Source: Streptomyces sp. NBC_01210 (lineage in GTDB: Bacteria > Actinomycetota > Actinomycetes > Streptomycetales > Streptomycetaceae). From it: a stretch of DNA of 64,000 nt. The DNA is taken from positions 4,278,001 through 4,342,000 of the forward strand of contig NZ_CP108549.1 in assembly GCF_036010325.1 (NCBI RefSeq), read 5' to 3'. Positions 1-8,987 of the stretch are shown piece by piece. The first letter of the stretch is position 1. Each line of letters opens with the position of its first letter. Under the pieces are notes generated by a model. It was not told where the DNA came from, made no database searches, and worked only from the letters and a program-made list of their open reading frames with translations. The position numbers were made by a program, and so were the translations under genes.

Positions 1-726
<726 letters not shown>

Positions 727-735
727 CGCCAATGA

Positions 736-762
736 TTAGCACTCGCCCTAGGAGAGTGCAAG
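736..762. promoter_or_regulatory. CIRCE element (HrcA operator), second copy
   Basis: TTAGCACTC, 9 bases, then GAGTGCAAG. The left half is perfect and the right half matches 7 of 9. The spacer between this copy and 700-726 is also 9 bases, giving four alternating half-sites in an 18-bp repeat. Confidence 0.87.
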
Positions 763-778
763 CGACTCTCACGGATCG

Positions 779-894
779 AAGACCCACGAGCGGACCCACG
801 GGCGGACGCACGAAGGGACCCGCGGGCAGACGCACGAAGGGACCCGCGAGCGGACCCCGCAGCGGACGCGCAGCGGACCCGCGGGCAGACGCAC
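779..894. repeat. Degenerate GC-rich tandem repeat between csp and groEL
   Basis: Imperfect repeats built from GGACCCGCGGGCAGACGCAC and variants (GAGCGGACCC, GACGCACGAAGGGACCCGCG) fill the space between the groEL operator and the csp terminator. No start codon or ribosome site supports a gene. It looks like a slippage-prone spacer. Confidence 0.6.
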
Positions 895-930
895 GAGGGG
901 CCCGCATCCCTGGTGGGATGCGGGCCCCTC
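895..930 (-). terminator. Hairpin terminator after the cold-shock gene
   Basis: Perfect 16-bp stem (GAGGGGCCCGCATCCC and its complement) with the loop TGGT, 34 bp past the csp stop. There is no T-run, as is usual in streptomycetes. Confidence 0.85.
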
Positions 931-964
931 GGCGTGAGTGCGTCGGTGGCCGATCGCGCCGAGA

Positions 965-1168
965 TCAGACGGCGAGCTTGACCATATCCGCCTGCGGACC
1001 CTTCTGGCCCTGCGAGATCTCGAATTCGACTCGCTGACCCTCTTCAAGGGTGCGGTACCCGTCCATCTGGATCGCGCTGTAGTGGACGAAAACATCCGCA
1101 CCACCGTCGACCGCGATGAAGCCGTACCCCTTCTCCGCGTTGAACCACTTGACGGTGCCCTGAGCCAT
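965..1168 (-). CDS. CspA-family cold-shock protein
   Basis: A 67-residue single cold-shock domain (OB fold) that binds single-stranded RNA/DNA and acts as an RNA chaperone. RNP1 (KGYGFIAV, residues 13-20) and RNP2 (VFVHYSAI, about 26-33) are both intact, and the length is that of a complete CspA-type protein. The ATG at 1166-1168 follows GGGGAG with good spacing. About 400 bp of relatively AT-rich DNA precedes it, consistent with the long 5' leader typical of cold-shock genes. A strong hairpin follows the stop. It lies between groEL and the thrC operon on the same strand and is probably its own transcription unit. Confidence 0.95.
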   Translation of the reverse strand: MAQGTVKWFNAEKGYGFIAVDGGADVFVHYSAIQMDGYRTLEEGQRVEFEISQGQKGPQADMVKLAV

Positions 1169-1521
1169 GCCTAACTCCCCTATTACTGGCCCTTGCGCAG
1201 GACCGCACTTCGCGGACCCGGGTCAGACCTCCACCCTCCGACAGGAGAGGGTGTGCGCCGGAACGCGTCGACCGCGGCTGAATGTATCTGCCCAACTGCC
1301 CTCTGCAACAGGTCAATCCGACGAGAAATCCGAGCACGCGTGAACGGATAATTGAACTGAATTCAATAAATTCCGGGGCAAGTCGGGCCCGGCAAATGGC
1401 GCTTAAGAGGCAATTCGATCGAACTTATTGGCTGCTTCTCGATGGGGCCAGGACGCATTCTCATATGCGGCCGGCATAAGCAGCGGCGGGGCCTTCCCCA
1501 ACTGTACCGCGCTCAACCATA
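1169..1521 (-). promoter_or_regulatory. Upstream/leader region of the cold-shock gene
   Basis: No gene is seen here. The stretch at about 1340-1440 is clearly less GC-rich than its surroundings (it contains ATTGAACTGAATTCAATAAA). Being upstream of a csp gene, it probably holds the promoter and a structured 5' leader. I could not assign -35/-10 boxes with confidence. Confidence 0.4.
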
Positions 1522-1564
1522 CAGAATTGCCCCCTCCGCTTCTCTTGCGGAGGGGGCAATTCTG
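1522..1564 (-). terminator. Terminator hairpin after the thrC-moaD/thiS operon
   Basis: Perfect 18-bp stem CAGAATTGCCCCCTCCGC with a 7-nt loop, beginning 15 bp past the stop of the small sulfur-carrier gene. It is one of the strongest hairpins in the window. Confidence 0.92.
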
Positions 1565-1579
1565 GTGACGCTGCGTAGC

Positions 1580-1855
1580 TCAGCCGCCGGCGACGGCAGG
1601 AATGATCGAAACGCCCGCACCGTCCGGCGTCGCGGTCTCAAGACCCTGCTCGAAACGGACGTCGTCGTCATTCACGTACACGTTCACGAAGCGGCGCAGC
1701 TTGCCCTGGTCGTCCAGGACGCGCGCGGCGATGCCCGTGTGGTTCTTCTCCAGGTCGGCGATCACCTCGGAGAGCGTCGCGCCCTCCGCCGGGACCTCGG
1801 CCTGACCGCCCGTGTACGTACGGAGAATGGTGGGGATGCGGACGTTCACGCTCAT
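1580..1855 (-). CDS. MoaD/ThiS-family sulfur-carrier protein (CysO-like)
   Basis: A 91-residue beta-grasp protein ending in AVAGG. The terminal Gly-Gly is the hallmark of MoaD/ThiS/CysO sulfur carriers, which are adenylated and thiocarboxylated at the last glycine. Residues 1-60 read as the ubiquitin-like fold (MSVNVRIPTILRTYTGG, then LSEVIADLEKNHTGIAARV). The gene lies 23 bp downstream of thrC on the same strand, so the two are co-transcribed. The CysO-type cysteine pathway uses O-phosphoserine, and coupling to threonine metabolism is plausible, but no CysM or Mec+ protease is adjacent. A role in cysteine synthesis is therefore inferred from the family. It could instead serve another thiocarboxylate-dependent pathway. 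Confidence 0.88.
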   Translation of the reverse strand: MSVNVRIPTILRTYTGGQAEVPAEGATLSEVIADLEKNHTGIAARVLDDQGKLRRFVNVYVNDDDVRFEQGLETATPDGAGVSIIPAVAGG

Positions 1856-1878
1856 GGTGTTCTGCCTTCCGTAGGTAG

Positions 1879-3162
1879 TCAGCTGGCCAGGCCGGCGTCG
1901 CGGAACGCGTCGAGGCTCGGGCGGATGGTCGCCGTGGGTCCGGTCGTCGGAGCGACCGCATCGAGGGTCTTGAGACCGTCGCCGGTGTTGAGCACGACCG
2001 TGGTGAGCGCCGGGTCGAGCACGCCCTCCTCGATCAGCTTCCGCGTCACGCCCACGGTCACGCCGCCCGCGGTCTCCGCGAAGATGCCCTCGGTACGGGC
2101 CAGCAGCTTGATCGCGTCGACGATCTGCTCGTCGTTGACATCCTCCACCGCGCCGCCCGTACGGCGCGCGATGTCCAGCACGTACGGGCCGTCGGCCGGG
2201 TTGCCGATGGCCAGCGACTTGGCGATGGTGTCCGGCTTCTGCGGGCGTACGACGTCGTGCCCGGCCTTGAAGGCCGTCGACACCGGCGAGCAGCCCTCCG
2301 CCTGGGCACCGAAGATCTTGTACGGCTTGTCCTCGACCAGACCGAGCTTGATCAGCTCCTGCAGACCCTTGTCGATCTTGGTGAGCTGCGAGCCCGAGGC
2401 GATCGGGATCACGATCTGGTCGGGCAGCTGCCAGCCGAGCTGCTCGCAGATCTCGTACGCCAGCGTCTTGGAGCCCTCGCCGTAGTACGGGCGGAGGTTG
2501 ACGTTGACGAAGCCCCAGCCCTCGCCCAGCGGGTCGCCGATGAGCTCCGAGCAGAAGCGGTTGACGTCGTCGTAGTTGCCCTCGATGCCGACCAGCTCGC
2601 CGCCGTACACCGCGGCCATGACGACCTTGCCCTGCTCCAGGTCGTGCGGGATGAACACGCAGGAGCGGAAGCCGGCCCGTGCGGCGGCCGCACCGACGGC
2701 GCCCGCGAGGTTGCCGGTGGAGGAGCAGGAGAGAGTCGTGAAGCCGAAGGCGCGCGCGGCCTCGACGGCGATCGCGACGACGCGGTCCTTGAAGGAGTGC
2801 GTCGGGTTGCCGGAGTCGTCCTTGATGTACAGGCCACCGGTAACGCCCAGCTCACGGGCGAGATTGTCGGCCTTGACGAGCTTGGTGAAACCGGGGTTGA
2901 TGTTCGGCTTCTCGGCCACATCGGCGGGGACGGGCAGCAGCGGGGCGTACCGCCAGATATTGTTCGGACCCGCTTCGATCCGCTTCTTCAGCGCGTCGGG
3001 GTCGCCGCTCGGCAGGTCGTACGCGACTTCGAGGGGCCCGAAACACAGGGCACAGGCGAAGATCGGGCCGAGGTCGAAACGCTCTCCGCACTCGCGACAC
3101 GAGAGCGCCGCGGCGGGACCGAGGTTCACTGGAGTGGTGCTTGCGACAGTCTGAACAGCCAT
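1879..3162 (-). CDS. thrC: Threonine synthase
   Basis: Converts O-phosphohomoserine to threonine using PLP. Residues 19-43 hold two CxxC pairs (CREC...CALC) as in the Zn-ribbon N-terminus of this subtype. The PLP lysine is in NPTHSFKDR. The SSTGNLAGAVGAAAARAG segment binds phosphate and the PLP-anchoring SGSQL region follows. The frame stays open upstream to 3210, but the start at 3160-3162 is preferred because ATGAGGAGAAAGG upstream supplies a strong ribosome site for it. The resulting 427 residues fit the family. It is first gene of a two-gene operon with the sulfur carrier, and the 3' end abuts that gene with a 23-bp gap. Confidence 0.95.
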   Translation of the reverse strand: MAVQTVASTTPVNLGPAAALSCRECGERFDLGPIFACALCFGPLEVAYDLPSGDPDALKKRIEAGPNNIWRYAPLLPVPADVAEKPNINPGFTKLVKADNLARELGVTGGLYIKDDSGNPTHSFKDRVVAIAVEAARAFGFTTLSCSSTGNLAGAVGAAAARAGFRSCVFIPHDLEQGKVVMAAVYGGELVGIEGNYDDVNRFCSELIGDPLGEGWGFVNVNLRPYYGEGSKTLAYEICEQLGWQLPDQIVIPIASGSQLTKIDKGLQELIKLGLVEDKPYKIFGAQAEGCSPVSTAFKAGHDVVRPQKPDTIAKSLAIGNPADGPYVLDIARRTGGAVEDVNDEQIVDAIKLLARTEGIFAETAGGVTVGVTRKLIEEGVLDPALTTVVLNTGDGLKTLDAVAPTTGPTATIRPSLDAFRDAGLAS

Positions 3163-3470
3163 GGAGGCGAGGCCCTTTCTCCTCATCTTCCCCGTGACGC
3201 ATTTCGCCACGAGACGGAATTGGCACCTTCCCCACCGTGACCTCGCGGTCGGCGGGAGGGTTGCCGGGGCTTCAACGGGCCGTTCCCTCTGCCCCTCTGG
3301 ATGAGCGGTATTCGATTGTCAGCGTGAGGACCCCCGACATGCGACGGTCATCCGCGTTGTTCAAGACTGTAACCGAAGGCCTGGACGGTTGAGATAGTCG
3401 TCCGAACCGCGAGATGAAGATCATGGCCCCTGCCGCTGGCGCGGCGTGGCACAACCAGGGAGTAACGAGC

Positions 3471-4409
3471 GTGCTGGAAGAGGTGGAGCGCTGGCTGAGC
3501 AGGCGTTCCTGGTCCGCGTCCGACCGGCCGCTGCACCAGCTCATCGCTGCCAAGCGCGGTACGACCGTCAGTGTCGTCCTGCCCGCGCTCGACGAGGAGG
3601 CGACGGTCGGCGAGATCGTCACCGTGATCCGGCGCGAGCTGATGGAAGCGGTGCCGCTCGTCGACGAGCTGGTCGTCATCGACTCGGGCTCGAGCGACCG
3701 TACGGCGGAGGTGGCCGCGGCGGCCGGCGCGCGGGTGGTGCACCGCGACGCGATACTGCCGCGGATACCGGCGGCCCCCGGCAAGGGCGAGGTGCTGTGG
3801 CGGTCGCTGATGGTGACCAGCGGCGACATCGTCTGCTTCATCGACGCGGACCTCAGGGACTTCTCGGCGGACTTTGTCTCCGGGATCGTGGGACCGCTGC
3901 TGACCGACCCCGACGTGCAGTTCGTCAAAGCGATGTACGACCGGCCGCTGGGCGATGTTGCAGGTCAGGGCGGCCGGGTCACCGAGCTGGTGGCGCGCCC
4001 GCTGCTCAATCTGCACTGGCCGCAGCTGGCCGGGGTCGTCCAGCCGCTCGGCGGCGAGTACGCGGCGCGGCGCTCGCTCCTCGAGCGGCTGCCCTTCCCC
4101 GTCGGTTACGGAGTGGAGCTGGGACTGCTCGTGGACGCGCTGCACACGGTAGGTCTTGACGCGCTGGCCCAGGTGGACGTCGGCTCGCGCAAGCACCGGC
4201 ACCAGGACGGGCAGGCGCTGGGCCGGATGGCCGCGGCGATCTACCGTACGGCTCAACTGCGGCTGTCCCGGGGCCACTTGGTGCGGCCGGCGCTCACGCA
4301 GTTCGAGCGCGGCGAGGACGGCTTCGAACCGCGCACCTATCCGGTGGACACGGAGGAGCGGCCGCCGATGCGCGAGATCGGTGAGTACGCGGCGCGTCGC
4401 GCGGCATAA
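3471..4409 (+). CDS. Glucosyl-3-phosphoglycerate synthase-like GT-A glycosyltransferase
   Basis: GT-A fold transferase of the GpgS/GT81 type, expected to move glucose from a nucleotide sugar to 3-phosphoglycerate (glucosylglycerate or methylglucose lipopolysaccharide primer). Seen: VSVVLPALDEEATVG at the nucleotide-binding strand, VVIDSGSSDRT, and the metal-binding FIDADLRDF. I take the GTG at 3471 as start because it follows GGGAG at 8 nt and gives MLEEVERWLSRRSW; the frame is open from ATG 3414. The partner phosphatase is not adjacent, but the trehalose genes otsA/otsB lie just downstream, suggesting a compatible-solute locus. Substrate is assigned by family resemblance only. Confidence 0.85.
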   Translation: MLEEVERWLSRRSWSASDRPLHQLIAAKRGTTVSVVLPALDEEATVGEIVTVIRRELMEAVPLVDELVVIDSGSSDRTAEVAAAAGARVVHRDAILPRIPAAPGKGEVLWRSLMVTSGDIVCFIDADLRDFSADFVSGIVGPLLTDPDVQFVKAMYDRPLGDVAGQGGRVTELVARPLLNLHWPQLAGVVQPLGGEYAARRSLLERLPFPVGYGVELGLLVDALHTVGLDALAQVDVGSRKHRHQDGQALGRMAAAIYRTAQLRLSRGHLVRPALTQFERGEDGFEPRTYPVDTEERPPMREIGEYAARRAA

Positions 4410-4448
4410 CCACCACCACTGTGGCGGTCTGTCCAACACTTCCTGCTT

Positions 4449-4703
4449 ATGGGCTTCAGATACAGTGCGGGCGCTCCGCGCCGCAGTGCCGGGCTTCCGC
4501 GGTTCCTCGGGGCCCTGGCAGCCATCACCACCGTTCTGACCGCTGTGGTCATCCAGGGACAGGCGATGGCCGACACCGTCGCCCCGGCGAACCGGGGCGA
4601 CCACAACTCCGAGCGGCTGTGGCTCCTCGGCGGTCTGGCACTGAGCCTGACCGCGGCCGGTGTGATCGCGGTCGCCGCCACGCGCGGCCGCCGCCATCAC
4701 TGA
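4449..4703 (+). CDS. Small membrane/exported protein of unknown function
   Basis: 84 residues with strongly GC-biased third positions, so likely real. A hydrophobic N-terminal segment (FLGALAAITTVLTAVVIQGQAMA, about 19-41) looks like a signal peptide or first helix. A second helix (LWLLGGLALSLTAAGVIAVAA, about 57-77) is followed by a basic RGRRHH tail. The short NRGDHNSER linker would sit outside the membrane. It has no clear ribosome site and may be leaderless. It lies between the glucosyltransferase and otsA on the same strand. I recognise no family. Confidence 0.6.
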   Translation: MGFRYSAGAPRRSAGLPRFLGALAAITTVLTAVVIQGQAMADTVAPANRGDHNSERLWLLGGLALSLTAAGVIAVAATRGRRHH

Positions 4704-4828
4704 ACGGGCGCCAATCAGTGAACGGGCGCCGCAATCTCCGACCTGCTCCCGTGAATCACCAATCTGCCGACCTGCCCTTCGGCCGTACGCACGTTTGAGG
4801 GTTTGTGCGACGGGCTAGGTTTCGCCAC

Positions 4829-6238
4829 ATGGTTTCCGAGCACCCTGCTGCCCAGGTCCTCGTCGCGTCGAACCGCGGCCCGGTCTCGTACACGCTGCGC
4901 GAGGACGGCTCGCTCGACGCCAAGCGTGGCGGCGGCGGGCTGGTCTCCGGTCTCTCCGCCATCGGCTCCGAGGCGGACGCCCTGTGGGTGTGCGCCGCGC
5001 TGGGCGACGGCGACCGTGAGGCGGTACGGCGCAGGGTCGGCGAGACCGGGGTGCTGATGCTCGACATCGACCCGGCCGTCCACTCCGACGCGTACAACGG
5101 CATCGCGAACTCCGTGCTCTGGTTCGTCCACCATCTGCTGTACCAGACGCCGGTGGAGCCGGTCTTCGACGATGAGTTCCGCCGCCAGTGGGCCTCGTAC
5201 GAGACCTACAACCGGGCCTTCGCGGACGCGCTCGCCGCGCAGGCGGCTCCCGGTGCGGCGGTCCTGGTGCAGGACTACCACCTGGCGCTGGTGCCTGGCA
5301 TGCTCCGCGAGCGGCGCCCGGATCTGCGGATCGGGCACTTCTCGCACACGCCGTGGGCGCCCGTCGACTACTTCCGGATGCTGCCCGACGACATCGCCGA
5401 GCAGCTGCTGCGCGGCCTGCTCGGCGCGGACCGGACCTGTTTTCTGACCCGGCGGTGGGCGGACGCGTTCGCGGCGTGCTGTACGGAGCTGCTGGGCGCG
5501 GACTCCCTGGAGGGCACCCGGATCGGGGTGCACGGGCTCGGCGCGGACGCGGACTTCCTGCGGGAGCGCGCGCACCGGCCGGATGTGGCGGAGCGGCTGG
5601 TGGTGCTGCGCGAAGAGATCGGCGGCACCCCGTCGGCGCCCCGGAAGACGATCGTCCGGGTGGACCGCACCGAGCTGTCCAAGAACATCGTGCGCGGCCT
5701 GCTCGCCTACCGGCAGCTGCTGGAGTCCCGTCCCGAGTGGCGGGAGCGGGTCGTCCATGTCGCCTTCGCCTACCCATCCCGGCAGGACCTGGCGGTGTAC
5801 CGCGACTACACGGCGGCGGTCCAGCGCCTCGCCGACGAGATCAACTCCGGCTACGGGACACCGACGTGGACCCCCGTCGTCCTCCATGTGAAGGACGACT
5901 TCGCCCGCTCCCTGGCCGCGTACCGGCTGGCCGATGTGGCCCTGGTCAACCCGATCCGTGACGGCATGAACCTCGTCGCCAAGGAGATCCCGGTCGTCTC
6001 GGACAACGGCTGCGCGCTGGTGCTGTCGCGGGAGGCAGGGGCGTACGAGGAATTGGGCGAGGACGCGGTGGTGGTGAACCCGTACGACGTGACCCGCACC
6101 GCCGAAGCGCTCCACGAGGCGCTGACGATGCCGGACAACGAACGGGCCGGGCGCACCAAGCGGCTGGCGGCGGCGGCGACCGCGCTGCCGCCGCAGAAGT
6201 GGTTCCTGGACCAGCTACAGGCGCTGCGCGAGATCTGA
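4829..6238 (+). CDS. otsA: Trehalose-6-phosphate synthase (GT20)
   Basis: Makes trehalose-6-phosphate from a nucleotide-glucose donor and glucose-6-phosphate. GT20 landmarks: VASNRGPVSY near residue 12, the G-loop RGGGGLVSGL, DYHLALVPGMLR, the HTPW segment, VDRTELSKNI for the donor site, and LVNPIRDGMNLVAKE near the C-terminus. 469 residues is usual. The start at 4829 is chosen because TAGGTT (4816-4821) sits exactly 7 nt upstream, the pattern of a leaderless transcript, and no ribosome site exists. The next gene, otsB, is on the opposite strand and overlaps its 3' end by 24 bp, so the two steps are convergently transcribed rather than co-transcribed. Confidence 0.95.
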   Translation: MVSEHPAAQVLVASNRGPVSYTLREDGSLDAKRGGGGLVSGLSAIGSEADALWVCAALGDGDREAVRRRVGETGVLMLDIDPAVHSDAYNGIANSVLWFVHHLLYQTPVEPVFDDEFRRQWASYETYNRAFADALAAQAAPGAAVLVQDYHLALVPGMLRERRPDLRIGHFSHTPWAPVDYFRMLPDDIAEQLLRGLLGADRTCFLTRRWADAFAACCTELLGADSLEGTRIGVHGLGADADFLRERAHRPDVAERLVVLREEIGGTPSAPRKTIVRVDRTELSKNIVRGLLAYRQLLESRPEWRERVVHVAFAYPSRQDLAVYRDYTAAVQRLADEINSGYGTPTWTPVVLHVKDDFARSLAAYRLADVALVNPIRDGMNLVAKEIPVVSDNGCALVLSREAGAYEELGEDAVVVNPYDVTRTAEALHEALTMPDNERAGRTKRLAAAATALPPQKWFLDQLQALREI

Positions 6239-7063
6239 CAGAAACCCGACCACCGCCGCCGGGCCCGGCAGCAGCAGATCGGCCCGCTCCGCGAGCTCGG
6301 GGACCTCCTCGCTCCCGCTGCACACCAGCAGACCGGGGACGCCGTCCGCGCGGAGCTTCTCCACCGCGGCGAAGGCGGGCAGATCGCCGAGGTCGTCGCC
6401 GGCGTAGAGCACGGAACCGGCCTTCACCTCGCGTACGTACTCCTCGAGCGCCACGCCCTTGTCCATGCCGGGCGGGCGTAGCTCCAGGACCATACGGCCC
6501 GGCTCCACGATCAGGCCGTGGCGTGCGGCGAGTTCGGTGAGCGGTTCACGCAGGGCCTCGAAGGCCGCCTGCGGGTCGGACGCACGGCGGGTGTGGACGG
6601 CGACCGCCTGACCCTTCTCCTCGATCCAGATGCCCTGCCAGGCGCCGATGCGGTCCAGGAATCCGGGGAGTTCGGCGCGGACGGCCGCGACGCCGGGGTG
6701 CGGGGCAGGCGTATGCACGGTGCCGGAGACGGCGTCCCAGCGCTCGGCGCCGTAGTGGCCGAGGACGACGAGATGGTCGAGGCCCGGCACTCCGGCGAAG
6801 CCGCCGTACCGCACGGCGACACCGGCGGGGCGGCCGGTGATCACGGCGACGGACAGGACCCGCGGGGCGAGCGCGGCGAGCGCGGGGACCGCGCCCGGGT
6901 GGGCGCGGGCCTGGTCGGGGTCGGGCACGATCTCGGCGAGGGTGCCGTCGAAGTCGAGTCCGACGACGGTTTTCTCGGGCCTGGCGAGGATCGCGGCCAG
7001 ACCTTCCCGGCCGGCGGGCGTCGACGGTGTCGGCAAGGGGTGCGCATGCGGAGTGCTGCCCAT
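6215..7063 (-). CDS. otsB: Trehalose-6-phosphate phosphatase (HAD family)
   Basis: Removes the phosphate from the OtsA product to give trehalose. The HAD nucleophile motif DFDGTLAEIVPD is at about residue 37, the second motif lies near VAVITGRP, and the metal site is YAGDDLGDLPAF near residue 220. 282 residues fits. The ATG at 7061-7063 has TAGGGT 6 nt upstream (7070-7075), so it is probably also leaderless. The gene runs toward otsA and their last 24 bp overlap tail to tail. Confidence 0.93.
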   Translation of the reverse strand: MGSTPHAHPLPTPSTPAGREGLAAILARPEKTVVGLDFDGTLAEIVPDPDQARAHPGAVPALAALAPRVLSVAVITGRPAGVAVRYGGFAGVPGLDHLVVLGHYGAERWDAVSGTVHTPAPHPGVAAVRAELPGFLDRIGAWQGIWIEEKGQAVAVHTRRASDPQAAFEALREPLTELAARHGLIVEPGRMVLELRPPGMDKGVALEEYVREVKAGSVLYAGDDLGDLPAFAAVEKLRADGVPGLLVCSGSEEVPELAERADLLLPGPAAVVGFLSDLAQRL

Positions 7064-7072
7064 GCCCCGACC

Positions 7073-7309
7073 CTATCGGCGACTTCGCCGGGCGTCTCTG
7101 ACACGACGCAGCCGGTTGACGGTCACGGGGTCGTGGGCCAGGGCGCGCTCGTCGTCGAGAAGGGCGTTGAGGAGCTGGTAGTAGCGGACCGGGGAGATAC
7201 CGAGCTGCTCGCGGATGGCCCGCTCCTTTGCGCCGGGTCCCGGCCAGGAGTGGTGCTCCATGGCCAGTACGGCACGGTCCCGCTCGGAGAGCGCCTCGTC
7301 GTGGGTCAT
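7073..7309 (-). CDS. DUF3263 small helical (HTH-like) protein
   Basis: A 78-residue protein with the DUF3263 pattern: ALSERDRAVLAMEHHSWPGPGAKERAIRE, then LGISPVRYYQLLNALLDD, which resembles a small helix-turn-helix. Function is unknown and DNA binding is possible. The start at 7307-7309 is picked because TATGTT (7317-7322) is exactly 7 nt upstream; an ATG at 7321 is an in-frame alternative. It ends 10 bp before otsB on the same strand, so it could read into otsB. A tandem octamer repeat lies behind its promoter. Confidence 0.78.
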   Translation of the reverse strand: MTHDEALSERDRAVLAMEHHSWPGPGAKERAIREQLGISPVRYYQLLNALLDDERALAHDPVTVNRLRRVRDARRSRR

Positions 7310-7362
7310 ACGATCCAACATATCCGCGCGACGAGGCCCGCTGTCCCGCTGTCCGCGCACTC

Positions 7363-7410
7363 GGCTGTCCGGCTGTCCGGCTGTCCGGCTGTCCGGCTGT
7401 CCGGCTGTCC
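7363..7410. repeat. Six perfect tandem copies of GGCTGTCC
   Basis: Six uninterrupted 8-bp units with looser GCTGTCC/GGTTGCCGGA variants on both flanks (7341-7460). It lies between the divergent end of the binding-protein gene and the DUF3263 promoter. Octamer tracts like this can change copy number by slippage. Confidence 0.95.
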
Positions 7411-7466
7411 GCGCATTCTGCTGCCCGGTTGCCGGACCACTCGGCTGCGCGGTTGCCGGACCTCGG

Positions 7467-8738
7467 CTACTCGGCGTTCTCCGCAGCGGTGGCCGCCCGG
7501 CCGATCCGGCCGAGGACGGTCGCCGGGTCGCCGCCCGGCTCGACGGCCTTGCCTATGTTCCCCTTGATGTTCTCGCTGACCGAGGCCCACGACGTCTTGC
7601 CGACCGGCGGAAGCACCGAGGTGGGGAGCTCGTGGAGGAACTTCCTCAGCTCCAGGTGCTCCGGGTCCTTCTCCATCGCCTCGGACGCGGTGACCGTCGC
7701 CGGCAGCAGGGCGTTCTGGCCGGCGAAGTCGAGGACGTTCTTGTCGCTGAAGACGAAGTCCAGGAACTTGCCGACCTCGACCCGGTGGCCGTTCTGCTTG
7801 AAGCCCATGATCCAGTCGGCGACGCCCATCGCCGAGTTGGCCTTGCCGTTCCTGCCGGGCAGCGCCACCTGGCCGACCTGGACGCCCGCCTTCTCTGCGG
7901 CCTGCATCAGCGAGGGGTGGCCGTTGAGCATGCCGACCTCACCGCGGGTGAAGGCGGCGAACGCCTCCTTGCGGTTCAGCTTGGAGGGCGCGACCGGGCC
8001 GGTGAGCTTCTTCTCGACCAGGTTCTCCTTCAGCCAGGTGAAGGTGCTGATGTTCTGCGCGGAGTCGATCGCGTACTTGCCGACCGGGTCGATATAGCCG
8101 TCGCCACCGCTGAGCAGCCACATCATGGTCTCGGCCTGGGCCTCTTCCGGACCGAGCGGCAGCGCGAAGGGGTACTTCGCGTCCGTGTTGGCCTTCAGCC
8201 TGACCGCGTCGTCCTTCAGGTCGTCCCAGGTCTTCGGGTCCTCCTTGATGCCGGCCGCTTTGAAGAGCTTCTTGTTGAAGAAGAGGAGCCGGGTGGAGGC
8301 GACGAACGGCAGACCGTACTGGACATGCCGCTGTTCGCCGGCGTCGACGAGCGGGGCGAGGAAGTTGGACTGCACCGGTACGGAGAGCAGTTGGTCGGCG
8401 CTGTAGAGCTTGTCGGCCGCGGCGTAGTCGGCGTACGCCCCGATCTGCGCAATGTCAGGGGCCTTGCCCGCCTTGACCATCCCGGCGACCTTGCGGTCGA
8501 CGTCGTTCCAGGACTCGATCTGGACGTCGATCTTGATGCCGGGGTTCTTGGACTCGAACGCGGCGGCGAGATCCGCCCAGTACTTCTTGCTGCTCTGGCC
8601 GCCGGCCACGTCGTAGTCGGCCGCGACCAGCTTGAGCGTCACATCTCCGGAAGCGCTGGAGCTGCCACAGCCCGAGAGCGTCATCGTCATACCCAGTGCG
8701 GCGACTGCCGCGGTCAGACCCAAGAAGCGCTGCTGCAC
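7467..8738 (-). CDS. Sugar ABC transporter substrate-binding lipoprotein
   Basis: Family-1 extracellular solute-binding protein. From GTG 8738 the product begins MQQRFLGLTAAVAALGM and reaches the lipobox LSGC, so it is a 423-residue membrane-anchored lipoprotein; GGGGAAGAG supplies the ribosome site. Domains: KKYWADLAAAFESKNPGIKIDVQIESW (early lobe), then GLPFVASTRLLFFNKKLFKAAGI and the hinge TRGEVGMLNGHPSLM. No permease genes are adjacent, so it must work with a transporter elsewhere, probably energised by the MsiK-type ATPase at 26.2 kb. It is divergent from the SIS gene over a DasR-like site, which points to an amino-sugar substrate. Confidence 0.87.
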   Translation of the reverse strand: MQQRFLGLTAAVAALGMTMTLSGCGSSSASGDVTLKLVAADYDVAGGQSSKKYWADLAAAFESKNPGIKIDVQIESWNDVDRKVAGMVKAGKAPDIAQIGAYADYAAADKLYSADQLLSVPVQSNFLAPLVDAGEQRHVQYGLPFVASTRLLFFNKKLFKAAGIKEDPKTWDDLKDDAVRLKANTDAKYPFALPLGPEEAQAETMMWLLSGGDGYIDPVGKYAIDSAQNISTFTWLKENLVEKKLTGPVAPSKLNRKEAFAAFTRGEVGMLNGHPSLMQAAEKAGVQVGQVALPGRNGKANSAMGVADWIMGFKQNGHRVEVGKFLDFVFSDKNVLDFAGQNALLPATVTASEAMEKDPEHLELRKFLHELPTSVLPPVGKTSWASVSENIKGNIGKAVEPGGDPATVLGRIGRAATAAENAE

Positions 8739-8836
8739 AGCTCTTCCCCACCCTCTGCCGTTGGTTGCCCGTCTTGTCCCAGACGGCCCCCGCGACGTCT
8801 TCTGAGATGAGCAGCGATTTTCCCCCATCCGGGTGA

Positions 8837-8852
8837 TGAGGTCTACTCCACT
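8837..8852. promoter_or_regulatory. DasR-like operator (dre) between binding protein and SIS gene
   Basis: TGAGGTCTACTCCACT agrees with the dre consensus AGTGGTCTAGACCACT at 11 of 16 positions. It sits in the divergent region of two amino-sugar genes. Weaker than the copies at 10194 and 26139. Confidence 0.55.
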
Positions 8853-8987
8853 GGATATCACTTCTGCAACGCCTGGCCCACGGCGGACGGCATTGCCCGG
8901 GTGGGCCACGGCCTGCTAAGCACGTCACGGCACGAAGTGGTCGGTGCCGGTCCCGAGTTACGCGTACGTCACCAGGAGCCTTGCCGC

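Noticed and set aside
4715..6115. 466-codon open frame antisense to otsA
   Set aside because: Typical high-GC shadow: no ribosome site, Arg/Val-rich composition and wrong-strand third-position bias; otsA is unambiguous.
7341..7460. Possible CRISPR array (repeated short units)
   Set aside because: Units are contiguous without spacers. The same holds for 13370-13537, 18166-18361 and 44851-44920, and no cas genes are present.
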